Below, in pieces: positions 8,822 to 16,398 of a DNA stretch of 64,000 bases. The notes beneath the pieces were generated by a model. It saw nothing but the letters and a program-made list of their open reading frames with translations, did not search any database and had not been told where the DNA came from. How positions within the stretch are numbered: the first letter of the stretch is position 1; each line of letters starts with the position of its first letter. Position numbers and translations under genes: made by a program. This stretch comes from JBMOKU01 sp049324315 (GTDB taxonomy: Bacteria > Bacillota > Clostridia > Peptostreptococcales > Thermotaleaceae), in the NCBI GenBank assembly GCA_049324315.1, contig JBMOKU010000037.1:12287-76286 (forward strand), given 5' to 3'.

Positions 8822-8850
8822 ATAGTAACACATGTATACAGGAGTGTCAA
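8822..8850 (-). promoter_or_regulatory. SigA-type promoter of the lysine operon
   Basis: On the minus strand TTGACA (8850-8845), a 17-base spacer, and TACTAT (8827-8822). Transcription would start about 30 bases before the L-box aptamer. The stretch from here to 9094 otherwise shows only AT-rich DNA and a small hairpin (ATTCCG/CGGAAT, 8909-8932). Confidence 0.8.
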
Positions 8851-9094
8851 CGGAAATTTATTTTTATATATATAAACTTACAAATATAGTCATGATTCTC
8901 ACATGTTTATTCCGGCCGAAATACTTCGGAATCAGGATCTTTTTTGTATCTTGTATTTAGTGTATGGTTTATCTTATGATTTGGATACAAATATGTGAGG
9001 TAATGTATATATTAAAAATATACCTTTTCATTGACTATCAAAAAGGATACAATAAACTAAAATGTATTTGAAAATGATTTTGGAGGCATAAACA

Positions 9095-10261
9095 ATGATC
9101 AAGATAGAAAATGGACTATTGTCTATAAAGGATGAGGTATTCAAAATTGCACAGGAGCTTCACCAGATTCCGGAAAGCGGATTTGAAGAAATCAAAACAG
9201 GGCACTATATTATTGAGCAGCTAAAGCATTTTGGCATAGAGGTCCACGAGGGTGTAGCCCAAACAGGGATTATAGGGTATTTAAAGGGGAGAAAAGGAGA
9301 GAAAACCATCGGATTTAGAGCGGATATGGATGCATTATCCGTAGTGGAAAAGACAAACCTAGGATATGCATCGAAACATCAAGGGATGATGCATGCTTGT
9401 GGACATGATGCCCATATGACGATATTATTGGGGTTAGCAAGATATCTTTCACAAAATCGAGAAAAATTAACCGATAACATTGTATTTTTATTTCAACCTG
9501 CAGAGGAAGGCCCAGGTGGTGCAGAACCGATGATTCAAGAAGGGATATTGAAAAGATTCAATATTGAACAAATGATTGGGCTTCATGTTTTTCCAGAGGT
9601 CAAAGAAGGAATGATTGCATGCAGGCCGGGTCCAATGATGGCCCAAACCGGAGAATTTGATATCCGTATCATTGGTCAGAGTGGTCATGGTGCAATTCCC
9701 CATAAAGCTAATGATGCCATCGTTATAGCCTCAAATATGATAACAAGCCTTCAATCAATCATAAGCAGAAATATTGATCCTATTGAAGGTGCTGTATTAA
9801 CTGTAGGCAAAATTTCCGGCGGGGAAAGAAGGAATATCATTGCAGGTGAGACCGCACTGGAAGGAACATTGAGGGCATTTAACGAAAATACTTTCCGAAG
9901 AGTTAAGGAGCGAGTGGTGGAAATTGCAAAGGGCTTAGAACTTTCTTATCAATGCAAAATTGACATCGTTTTTCGTGATATGTATCCGGCAGTTGTAAAT
10001 GATGAATATTTATACAAAAAGTTACTTGCGGCTGTAGGTGAGGAAAATGTTCATATCATACAACCACAGATGATTGCTGAGGATTTCTCGTACTATCAAA
10101 AAGAGATTCCCGGATTATTTTTCTTCTTAGGTGTCAGAAATGAAGATTTAGGTCATATTTATCCCTTGCACAGCTGCTATTTTACGTATAATCTTGAAAT
10201 TCTGATTATAGGTATTCAAGCCTACGTAAATCTTGCCAGAAGTTTGGGCGGCTTGAAATAA
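9095..10261 (+). CDS. M20-family amidohydrolase, candidate N-acetyl-diaminopimelate deacetylase
   Basis: A 388-residue M20D metallo-amidohydrolase. Metal-binding motifs visible are FRADMDAL (about residue 75), MHACGHDAHM (about 103) and FQPAEEGPGGA (about 136), with a late His in 'DLGHIYPLHS'. The lid domain lies between about 180 and 300. Family members remove acyl groups from amino acids, including N-acetyl-LL-diaminopimelate. Context favours the last: dapH is present, needs this activity, and its operon is divergent from this gene. N-acyl amino acid or IAA-amino-acid hydrolase remain alternatives. TGGAGG precedes the ATG. Confidence 0.85.
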   Translation: MIKIENGLLSIKDEVFKIAQELHQIPESGFEEIKTGHYIIEQLKHFGIEVHEGVAQTGIIGYLKGRKGEKTIGFRADMDALSVVEKTNLGYASKHQGMMHACGHDAHMTILLGLARYLSQNREKLTDNIVFLFQPAEEGPGGAEPMIQEGILKRFNIEQMIGLHVFPEVKEGMIACRPGPMMAQTGEFDIRIIGQSGHGAIPHKANDAIVIASNMITSLQSIISRNIDPIEGAVLTVGKISGGERRNIIAGETALEGTLRAFNENTFRRVKERVVEIAKGLELSYQCKIDIVFRDMYPAVVNDEYLYKKLLAAVGEENVHIIQPQMIAEDFSYYQKEIPGLFFFLGVRNEDLGHIYPLHSCYFTYNLEILIIGIQAYVNLARSLGGLK

Positions 10262-10302
10262 GCAGAGGTTGCAACTTTAACTGTAACTAAGGGAGTGAAG
10301 GA

Positions 10303-11289
10303 ATGGAAGGAAAAAAGGAGATCGGGATTTTAGGTGTCAACACGGTCTTTTTCATAACGGCATTGCTGCTCATATTTGTTGGTTCCTATGTACAGTATCT
10401 GGATATTAAAATAGGGCTGCTGATTACAGAGTTCATTCTGGTATTACTGCCGCCAATTATCTATATAAAATTTAAAGGGGCAGATTTGACGGAGATATTG
10501 CGGATAAAGAGATTAAAAGCAAAACATGGAGTATTTATTGTTTTTATTACGATACTCAGTTATCCGGTGGCGTTATTCTTTAATCTTATTGGGCTGCTGC
10601 TTTTAAGTACCCTTGGTCAACTAGAACCCCCGCCCCTTCCTACTGCAGATAATCTAACAGAATATCTTATCCTCTTTTTAATATTTGCAGGCTCCGCCGG
10701 CATTTGCGAGGAAATTTTTTTTAGAGGCTTAATAATGCGGGGGTATGAAAGGTTTGGGAAAGAAAAAGCTATTGTCGTCAGTGCTTTGTTGTTTGGAATG
10801 TTTCATTTCAATCTTCAAAACCTGCTGGGGCCCATTTTTCTTGGACTTATCTTTGGATATTTGGTTTACAGAACAGATTCGATTGCAGCAGGTATCATAG
10901 GACATACGACCAATAATGGTGTTGCTGTGACATTAGGATGGATAGGGAATTTAATTAACGAAAAAAACGGTGTAATCATGAATGAGGCTATGCCCAGCAC
11001 CTTAGAATTAGTTGGTGCACTAATTGGAACGGCTGTCATTGCAACAATTACAGGCTTTTTAGCATTTCTACTGCTGCGAATCATTGTTAAAGAAACACAA
11101 CACGTAAATAAGAAAACAATAGAAGATGCTGCAGTGGATTTGGACGGTTTTATTGAAGAAAATACAGAATTTGAAAATGATTCAAAAGAAAAAACATCTT
11201 TATGGGCATTCATTCCGGTGGGTCTGACGATCATGATTTTTCTATTCGTCAGTTATCTTCAGATTACGAAAATGTATCTTAACCTTTGA
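10303..11289 (+). CDS. CPBP-family intramembrane glutamic endopeptidase (CAAX/Abi type)
   Basis: A 328-residue membrane protein with about eight hydrophobic segments. The catalytic glutamate pair and Arg are in CEEIFFRGLIMRGYERF (about residues 137-153), the second motif is ALLFGMFHFNLQN (about 164-176), and a third conserved His lies in 'IIGHTTNNG'. Bacterial CPBP proteases cleave or bind membrane proteins; some give bacteriocin immunity or act in regulated signalling. A hydrophilic insertion of about 45 residues precedes the last membrane segment. It follows the M20 gene by about 40 bases with an AAGGGAGTGA ribosome site, so they may be co-transcribed. Its substrate is unknown. Confidence 0.85.
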   Translation: MEGKKEIGILGVNTVFFITALLLIFVGSYVQYLDIKIGLLITEFILVLLPPIIYIKFKGADLTEILRIKRLKAKHGVFIVFITILSYPVALFFNLIGLLLLSTLGQLEPPPLPTADNLTEYLILFLIFAGSAGICEEIFFRGLIMRGYERFGKEKAIVVSALLFGMFHFNLQNLLGPIFLGLIFGYLVYRTDSIAAGIIGHTTNNGVAVTLGWIGNLINEKNGVIMNEAMPSTLELVGALIGTAVIATITGFLAFLLLRIIVKETQHVNKKTIEDAAVDLDGFIEENTEFENDSKEKTSLWAFIPVGLTIMIFLFVSYLQITKMYLNL

Positions 11290-11314
11290 CGAAAAGATAT
11301 GTTTATACTATAAT
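11286..11314 (+). promoter_or_regulatory. SigA-type promoter of the thiamine operon
   Basis: TTGACG at 11286-11291, a 17-base spacer and TATAAT at 11309-11314. The -35 box overlaps the stop codon of the preceding protease gene, so the TPP-controlled unit starts independently. Confidence 0.8.
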
Positions 11315-11332
11315 GATGTTGACTATAAATAA

Positions 11333-11419
11333 AAGGGGAGCTAAATGAATTTGGCTGAGAGGGAACTGATACTGTTCCGACCCATAACCTGAACTGGGTA
11401 ATGCCAGCGGAGGGAAATC
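11333..11419 (+). promoter_or_regulatory. TPP riboswitch (THI element)
   Basis: The conserved thi-box parts are present in order: GGGGAGCT near 11336, GGCTGAGAG at about 11353, GACCCATAACCTGAACTGG, and GGTAATGCCAGCGGAGGGA. It is followed by an intrinsic terminator and the transporter operon. TPP binding should terminate transcription. Confidence 0.95.
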
Positions 11420-11434
11420 GTGTTTTTGTGCGCT

Positions 11435-11464
11435 AAGCCCTTTGTCCCTTTGGATAAAGGGCTT
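11435..11464 (+). terminator. TPP riboswitch terminator
   Basis: AAGCCCTTT pairs with AAAGGGCTT, followed by ATTTTG. Its position just after the aptamer fits a TPP-dependent attenuator. Confidence 0.8.
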
Positions 11465-11498
11465 ATTTTGTGAAAGGATGAAGGAGGGATGATAGAAA

Positions 11499-11789
11499 AT
11501 GGCTCATGTTAATTTAAGCTTACAGGTTTTGCCCAGAGTACCCGATGATAGGATTTATCCTGTTGTAGATGAAGTGATTCGCATGATACAAAAAACTGGT
11601 CTGAAATATGAGGTAGGCCCAATGGAAACGACTATTGAAGGAGAACTGGATGATCTTCTGAACATTGTAAAAGAAGCTCAGGAGATATGTGTTAGAGAAG
11701 GAGCCACAAGGGTAATGTCTATGGTAAAAATTGATTATAAGCCGGAAGGCGTGACGATGGATGAAAAAATTTCGAAATATCGGAAGTAG
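11499..11789 (+). CDS. MTH1187/YkoF-family thiamine-binding protein
   Basis: A 97-residue single-domain protein of the MTH1187 (DUF77) fold. The pattern 'VNLSLQVLPRVPDDRIYPVVDEVI', 'YEVGPMETTIEGELDDLL' and 'GATRVMSMVKIDYKP' is typical. YkoF of Bacillus, a tandem version, binds thiamine or hydroxymethylpyrimidine, and MTH1187-type proteins are thought to do the same. It is the first gene after the TPP riboswitch and overlaps the permease gene by 29 bases. It is cytosolic, with no signal peptide, so it may store, hand over or sense the imported ligand. A second, divergent copy ends the operon (14959). Confidence 0.85.
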   Translation: MAHVNLSLQVLPRVPDDRIYPVVDEVIRMIQKTGLKYEVGPMETTIEGELDDLLNIVKEAQEICVREGATRVMSMVKIDYKPEGVTMDEKISKYRK

Positions 11790-12549
11790 TCTGCTACCGG
11801 GGCTATTTTTAGGGAGTCTTTTCATTGTATGGGAAATCATAGCCAGAAAGGGTCTGGTGAGGCCCAATGTTTTGCCCGGGCCTACAAAGATTATATATAC
11901 GTTAATTGCCAATCTGCCTGCAATGACAGAGCATTTATATGTAACGTTGTTTGAATCGATCATAGGCTTTGCTATTGCCATACTATTTGCCATTATCATA
12001 GCGCTATCTATGGATGGGATATTCGTCGTAAAAAAAACCTTAAATCCGATCATTATCACTTCACAGACAGTTCCGATTTTTGCTTTGGCACCCTTGTTCA
12101 CCATTTGGTTTGGCTATGGCTATCTGCCCAAAATCGTTATTGTCATTCTAATCTGTTTTTTTCCCATTACCATTAGCTTGATGGAGGGATTAGGCTCTGT
12201 TGATAAAGAACTTTTGGATTTGCTGCGATCCATGGGGGCTTCAAAATTACAGATATATAAAATGGTGAAAATACCCGCATCGCTTCCCAGCTTTTTTTCA
12301 GGTCTAAAAATATCAGGTACTTACAGTGTCATAGGAGCCGTCATTGGTGAATGGAATGGAGGTAAAGTAGGGTTGGGTGTCTATATGCTGCGTGTAAGAC
12401 ATTCTTTTGCCACCGATAAGGTTTTTGCAACAATCATATTAATTACGGTGCTGAGTATTGGCGTTTTAAAAATTATTCAATTGCTGGAAAAACGAATGAT
12501 GCCTTGGACAAAATATAGTAAAGATGAAAATGAGGAGGAATATGTGTGA
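11761..12549 (+). CDS. ABC transporter permease, ThiX-type (thiamine pyrimidine/precursor import)
   Basis: A 262-residue integral membrane subunit of the SsuC/ThiX type with about six hydrophobic segments. The 'EAA' loop that contacts the ATPase is in LLDLLRSMGASKLQIYKMVKIPASLPS (about residues 155-181). It overlaps the preceding thiamine-binding gene and the substrate-binding gene, so the operon is tightly coupled. The TPP riboswitch and a THI5-like binding protein point to a pyrimidine or thiamine-breakdown product as cargo. Aromatic sulfonate transport, the other common SsuC role, is unlikely because of the riboswitch. Confidence 0.85.
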   Translation: MKKFRNIGSSLLPGLFLGSLFIVWEIIARKGLVRPNVLPGPTKIIYTLIANLPAMTEHLYVTLFESIIGFAIAILFAIIIALSMDGIFVVKKTLNPIIITSQTVPIFALAPLFTIWFGYGYLPKIVIVILICFFPITISLMEGLGSVDKELLDLLRSMGASKLQIYKMVKIPASLPSFFSGLKISGTYSVIGAVIGEWNGGKVGLGVYMLRVRHSFATDKVFATIILITVLSIGVLKIIQLLEKRMMPWTKYSKDENEEEYV

Positions 12550-13556
12550 TGAAAAAAATGATGATGTTTTTATTAATTGCTGCTTTATTGATTAGCACCA
12601 TTACAGGCTGTACAGCGAAAGACACGCCGGTACCTGAGCAGTCAGAAGAAATGCAGAAGGTAACCGTATTGTTAGATTGGGTGCCAAATACCAACCATAC
12701 AGGAATGTATACAGCCCTTGAAAAGGGATACTACAAAGAAGAAGGATTGGAAGTAGAGATTATTCAGCCTACAGAGGGAGGCAGTGCGGATTTAATTGCG
12801 GCTGGTCAAGGCCAGTTTGGCATCAGTTATCAAGAGCAGGTTACCTATGCAAGAACAGCTGAAACACCATTACCGATAAAAGCCATTGCAGCCATCATTC
12901 AGCACAATACATCAGGATTTGCATCACCAGAAGCTAAAAATATTAAATCTCCAAAGGATTTTGAAGGGAAAAAATATGGTGGATGGGGTTCACCCATGGA
13001 AGAAGCCATGATTAAGGCTTTAATGGAAAAAGAAGGAGCAGACTTTTCAAAAGTAGAAATGGTTAATATCGGTGCATCAGATTTCTTTACGAGTGTAGAA
13101 AGAGATGTTGATTTCTCATGGATCTATTATGGATGGGATGGCGTAGCGGCTGACTTAAAGGACTTTAAACTGAACTTTATCAAACTGCAGGATGTAGACG
13201 CGGCTTTGGATTTTTATACGCCTGTCATTATAGCCCATGAAGATACATTGGCACAAAATCCTGAACTAGTTAAGAAGTTTTTACGAGCAACAACCAAGGG
13301 CTACCAATATGCAATACAAAATCCGGAAGATGCAGCAAAAGATCTATTGAAATACGTACCTGAATTAGATGAGAAGATGGTTATCGAGAGCCAGAAATAT
13401 TTAGCGAAGGAATATCAGGCTGACGCATCTCGATGGGGAGAGATGAAGGAAGAAACCTGGAAAAACTACAGCAATTGGATGTTCGAGAAGAAACTGTTGG
13501 AGAAAGAGCTGGATGCTAAGGAAGCATTTACAAACGAGTTTTTGCCGGCTAAATAA
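12546..13556 (+). CDS. THI5/ThiY-type ABC substrate-binding lipoprotein
   Basis: A 336-residue lipoprotein with an N-terminal signal peptide ending in a lipobox (STITGC, Cys at about 22). The NMT1/THI5-like domain shows 'DWVPNTNHTGMYTALEKGYY' and 'GQGQFGISYQEQ', the pattern of ThiY proteins that bind formylamino-pyrimidine or related thiamine precursors. AGGAGG lies upstream; GTG 12546 and ATG 12549 are both possible starts. It stands between the permease and ATPase genes, giving a full ThiXYZ set. The ligand is inferred from the family and the riboswitch, not proven. Confidence 0.87.
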   Translation: MMKKMMMFLLIAALLISTITGCTAKDTPVPEQSEEMQKVTVLLDWVPNTNHTGMYTALEKGYYKEEGLEVEIIQPTEGGSADLIAAGQGQFGISYQEQVTYARTAETPLPIKAIAAIIQHNTSGFASPEAKNIKSPKDFEGKKYGGWGSPMEEAMIKALMEKEGADFSKVEMVNIGASDFFTSVERDVDFSWIYYGWDGVAADLKDFKLNFIKLQDVDAALDFYTPVIIAHEDTLAQNPELVKKFLRATTKGYQYAIQNPEDAAKDLLKYVPELDEKMVIESQKYLAKEYQADASRWGEMKEETWKNYSNWMFEKKLLEKELDAKEAFTNEFLPAK

Positions 13557-14294
13557 ATGATGAAGAAAATAGAAGTACTCCATATAAAGAAAACCTTTGA
13601 AAATCTCCATACCCTGGAAGATGTTTCTATAACGCTCCATCAGAATGAGTTCGTCAGTATATTGGGTCCCAGCGGCAGTGGAAAAAGTACGCTATTTAAT
13701 ATCATAGCGGGCTTGTCAAAACCTGACCAGGGGGAAGTTCTGATTGAAGGACAAGACTATATCGGTAAAACGGGCAGAGTCAGCTATATGCATCAAAAGG
13801 ACCTACTGCTTCCCTGGAAAACTATTTTGGAGAATGTATCAATCCCTTTAACGCTGAAGGGGGTCAGCAAGAAAGAAACACGGGAACAAGCAGGAAAATA
13901 TTTTTCGCTGTTCGGATTAGAAGGCTTTGAGAATCATTATCCGTCCCAATTATCCGGAGGGATGAGGCAGCGGGCGGCTTTGTTGAGAACCTATATGTTT
14001 TCGAATGATATTATGCTACTGGATGAACCCTTTGGGGGGTTAGATGCCATAACAAAAAGGCATATGCAGCATTGGCTGCTAGGAATCTTACAAGACCTGC
14101 AGTCTTCCATACTTTTTATTACCCATGATATTGATGAGGCTATTTTCCTTTCAGATAGGATATATATCTTATCTGAAAGACCAGCCACTGTAAAGGCAGT
14201 GTTGGATGTAAATATTGAAAGACCTAGGGATAATAAGACTTTTACATGTAAAGTGTTTAACGAATTAAAAGAGGGTATTCTCAATATATTGTAG
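13557..14294 (+). CDS. ABC transporter ATP-binding protein, ThiZ-type
   Basis: A 245-residue SsuB/ThiZ-type ATPase. Walker A is GPSGSGKST (about 38-46), the Q-loop MHQKDLLLPWK, the signature LSGGMRQRAAL (about 128-138), Walker B MLLDEPFGGLDA, and the H-loop THDIDEA. It energises the permease encoded upstream. The ATG directly follows the stop of the binding-protein gene, and no clear Shine-Dalgarno site is seen, so it may be translated by re-initiation. Confidence 0.9.
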   Translation: MMKKIEVLHIKKTFENLHTLEDVSITLHQNEFVSILGPSGSGKSTLFNIIAGLSKPDQGEVLIEGQDYIGKTGRVSYMHQKDLLLPWKTILENVSIPLTLKGVSKKETREQAGKYFSLFGLEGFENHYPSQLSGGMRQRAALLRTYMFSNDIMLLDEPFGGLDAITKRHMQHWLLGILQDLQSSILFITHDIDEAIFLSDRIYILSERPATVKAVLDVNIERPRDNKTFTCKVFNELKEGILNIL

Positions 14295-14308
14295 GGGGTG
14301 TAACCGGT

Positions 14309-14986
14309 ATGGCCATATTTGACAAAGTTGCAAATGATTATGATCCTTGGTATACCTCTGCTTTAGGGAAATTTGTTGATGAAGTGGAGACGCAGCTTGC
14401 TTTTTCGCTGTTTCAGCCTAAACCGGGCATGCGGATTTTGGATGTTGGCTGTGGCACAGGAAATTTTAGCATCAAATTGGCGAAAATGGGGTGCAAAGTG
14501 ATTGGTGTCGATATTTCCGAGGAAATGTTAGCTATCGCCAGAAAAAAGGCAGCAGATGCTAAGCTGGATATGGAGTTCCATCAGATGGACGTCTATCACT
14601 TGGATTTTGAAGATAACAGCTTCGATGGCATTTTTTCCATGGCAGCTTTTGAATTCATTCATGATGGAAAAGCTGCTTATCAAGAACTGTTTCGTGTTTT
14701 AAATCCAGGTAGAAAGCTGCTCATCGGTACAATCCATCGTGATAGCTCGTGGGGGCGCCTGTACATGTCAAAGGAGTTTCAAGAAAACAGTGTGTTTCAA
14801 CATGCCAAATTCCTGTCATTAGAGGAATTGAAATCACTTGACTCTTCAAGTTTGGTAGACTATGGTGAGTGTCTTTTTTTACCTCCCCATATCCCAGAAG
14901 AAGAAATTAACAAGGAAATAGATCAGGAATATGCCAGAACAGAAAGAGGGGGCTTTATATGTGCAGTTTGGATGAAGAAAGAATAG
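14309..14986 (+). CDS. Class I SAM-dependent methyltransferase in the TPP-riboswitch operon
   Basis: A 225-residue BioC/UbiE-like methyltransferase. Motif I is LDVGCGTGNFS (about residues 46-56), followed by VIGVDISEEML, and FDGIFSMAAFEFI in the motif II-III region. A GGGGGTG ribosome site precedes the ATG. It sits between the ThiZ-type ATPase and a second thiamine-binding protein, overlapping the latter by 28 bases, so it belongs to the TPP-controlled operon. No known thiamine salvage step in this group needs a methyltransferase that I can name, so its substrate is open. It may methylate an imported pyrimidine or thiazole analogue. Confidence 0.8.
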   Translation: MAIFDKVANDYDPWYTSALGKFVDEVETQLAFSLFQPKPGMRILDVGCGTGNFSIKLAKMGCKVIGVDISEEMLAIARKKAADAKLDMEFHQMDVYHLDFEDNSFDGIFSMAAFEFIHDGKAAYQELFRVLNPGRKLLIGTIHRDSSWGRLYMSKEFQENSVFQHAKFLSLEELKSLDSSSLVDYGECLFLPPHIPEEEINKEIDQEYARTERGGFICAVWMKKE

Positions 14987-15237
14987 CTTCTTGCCAAATC
15001 ACGTATTTTCCTGTTCAATCGACACACTACCTTGATGAAATCAATAAGGTTTTAGATTTAATAAAATCATATCCTGTTCAGTACGAGATCGGGATGTTAG
15101 CAACTACCATAAAAGGTGAAAGCGATACGATATTTAAGCTGATTCAAGAAATATTCAATGTTATGGATGAAGAGGGATGCCATTTCACACTGAATATGAT
15201 GGTCTCAAATATATGTGGCTGTAAAAGCTTAGAATAA
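14959..15237 (+). CDS. Second MTH1187/YkoF-type thiamine-binding protein
   Basis: A 92-residue relative of the first gene of the operon: 'ITYFPVQSTHYLDEINKVLDLIKS' and 'YEIGMLATTIKGESDTIFKLIQE' align with its YEVGPMETTIEGELDDLL segment. The C-terminal part is shorter and ends in a Cys-containing tail (NICGCKSLE) not found in the first copy. It starts inside the methyltransferase gene with a GAGGGGG site eight bases upstream. Two divergent single-domain copies in one operon could pair as a heteromer, or serve different ligands. It is the last gene before a terminator. Confidence 0.75.
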   Translation: MCSLDEERIASCQITYFPVQSTHYLDEINKVLDLIKSYPVQYEIGMLATTIKGESDTIFKLIQEIFNVMDEEGCHFTLNMMVSNICGCKSLE

Positions 15238-15267
15238 AGGTTATGGGTAAATATGCCCATAACCTTT
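15236..15267 (+). terminator. Terminator of the thiamine operon
   Basis: AAAGGTTATGGG pairs perfectly with CCCATAACCTTT over 12 bp with an 8-base loop. The T-run is short. Confidence 0.75.
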
Positions 15268-15325
15268 GTTAAAATGAGTAAAATATGGGTATATATAATA
15301 TTCAAACATAGTGAGGAGGGATATT

Positions 15326-15859
15326 GTGAAAGATAAACCATTGCCTGATATTCTAAAGCCTAATTTAGATATTGTTTTTATAGGATTCAATCCAGGGCTG
15401 CAATCAGCAAAGGAAAGGCACCATTATGCCGGTAAAAGCAATCGATTTTGGAGATTCCTTTATGAGAGCGGCCTTACGCCGGTGAAATTGGAACCTCAAG
15501 AGGATATACGATTGTTGGAGTTTGGCTATGGATCTACGAATATCGTTGATCGTGAAACGAAGAGTGCAGCCGAGATTACTGAAGAAGAATATGCAATTGG
15601 AAGAGAAAATTTAAAAAAGATTTTAATCGCATATAAACCCAAGGTTGCATGTTACGTGGGAATGGGGATTTACAAGAAATTTGCAGGCGTAAAACATGTT
15701 GCGTTAGGTCTACAAAAAGAATCGGTGGTTGAGGGGGTAATGGATTATATATGTTCTTCCACCAGCGGACTCAATAGTAAGCCCTTTGATGAACAGATAG
15801 ACTGTTTTCGGGGGCTGGTAGATTTATTAAAAAGAATTAAACAGGAAAAAATTGAATAG
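15326..15859 (+). CDS. mug: Mug-type G:T/U mismatch-specific DNA glycosylase
   Basis: A 177-residue uracil-DNA glycosylase-superfamily protein. The family 2 (Mug/TDG) motif is seen as GFNPG (GINPG in E. coli) at about residue 22, with the asparagine that acts in catalysis. 'RFWRFLYESGLTP' and the C-terminal STSGLNS loop fit Mug. It removes uracil or thymine opposite G and leaves abasic sites. GTG 15326 has GAGGAGGGA seven bases ahead; GTG 15311 overlaps that site and is rejected. It is followed by a SASP gene and then an SRAP abasic-site protein gene. Confidence 0.88.
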   Translation: MKDKPLPDILKPNLDIVFIGFNPGLQSAKERHHYAGKSNRFWRFLYESGLTPVKLEPQEDIRLLEFGYGSTNIVDRETKSAAEITEEEYAIGRENLKKILIAYKPKVACYVGMGIYKKFAGVKHVALGLQKESVVEGVMDYICSSTSGLNSKPFDEQIDCFRGLVDLLKRIKQEKIE

Positions 15860-15904
15860 AAAAAAAGCTCCTTGCCCATAATACGAATAGGGGAGGGGTT
15901 AAAC

Positions 15905-16117
15905 ATGTCAAAAAAGAATAGTGAAAAAAACAAGAAAAGAAAAATCGAAACAATTGAAGACAAATGGAAGTATGAGATTGCAGCAGAGTTGGGCCTTATG
16001 GATAAAGTAGAACAGTATGGATGGGGAGGCTTGACTGCCAAAGAAACTGGCAGAATTGGAGGGTTGATTACCGTAAAAAAGAAAAGACTCCAAGGTCAGT
16101 CGCATATTCAGGGATAG
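15905..16117 (+). CDS. Alpha/beta-type small acid-soluble spore protein
   Basis: A 70-residue basic protein with both conserved SASP blocks: KYEIAAELGL (about 27-36) and GWGGLTAKETGRIGGLI (about 44-60). It would coat spore DNA and protect it from UV and depurination. An N-terminal Lys-rich extension of about 20 residues and the ETGRIGG form place it in the SspF-like subgroup found in Clostridia. GGGGAGGGG precedes the ATG; the upstream in-frame TTG would add 11 residues that overlap the ribosome site. The gene shows that the organism forms endospores. Expression is expected in the forespore (SigG), though no promoter could be fixed. Confidence 0.85.
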   Translation: MSKKNSEKNKKRKIETIEDKWKYEIAAELGLMDKVEQYGWGGLTAKETGRIGGLITVKKKRLQGQSHIQG

Positions 16118-16135
16118 AGCATTCTATCTCTTTTT
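16113..16135 (+). terminator. Terminator after the SASP gene
   Basis: GATAG pairs with CTATC around AGCATT, followed by TCTTTTTG. Short stem, good T-tract. Confidence 0.55.
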
Positions 16136-16183
16136 GTTTTATCTGGGAAATTATGGTCTTGAATTTCCTAGATAAGGGGTTGT

Positions 16184-16310
16184 TAAGGGGGATTCCCCCT
16201 TATGTCCAATATTTGGAGGGTCACAGCGAAGCGTCCTAGGGAACTATCAGTTCCCTGGGAAAGAACAAAAGCGTTTCACTTGATTTTCAATGAATAAAAT
16301 GCTTTTGTTC
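16184..16310. repeat. Cluster of three inverted repeats in the SASP-SRAP spacer
   Basis: Three stem-loops follow one another: TAAGGGGG/CCCCCTTA (16184-16202), CTAGGGAACT/AGTTCCCTGG (16236-16258, one G-U) and GAACAAAAGC/GCTTTTGTTC (16263-16310, long loop). None has a clear T-tract. The 280-base spacer holds no gene that I can see. They may be remnants of small palindromic elements. Confidence 0.5.
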
Positions 16311-16398
16311 ATTTGAAGGGATTGACGGAATATAATATTGCTAGCATAATAGACCTAAGGTTGAAATCCTTTGATGAAATGATTTGGAGGAGACTATA

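Noticed and set aside
8909..8932. Small ATTCCG/CGGAAT hairpin upstream of the M20 gene
   Set aside because: Short stem with a 12-base loop and no clear T-tract at the base; too weak to call a terminator or leader.
11520..12104. Minus-strand frame of 194 codons over the thiamine-binding and permease genes
   Set aside because: Antisense to two clear genes of an operon; product resembles nothing known.
15311..15325. GTG 15311 as start of mug
   Set aside because: It lies inside the GAGGAGGGA ribosome site that serves GTG 15326.
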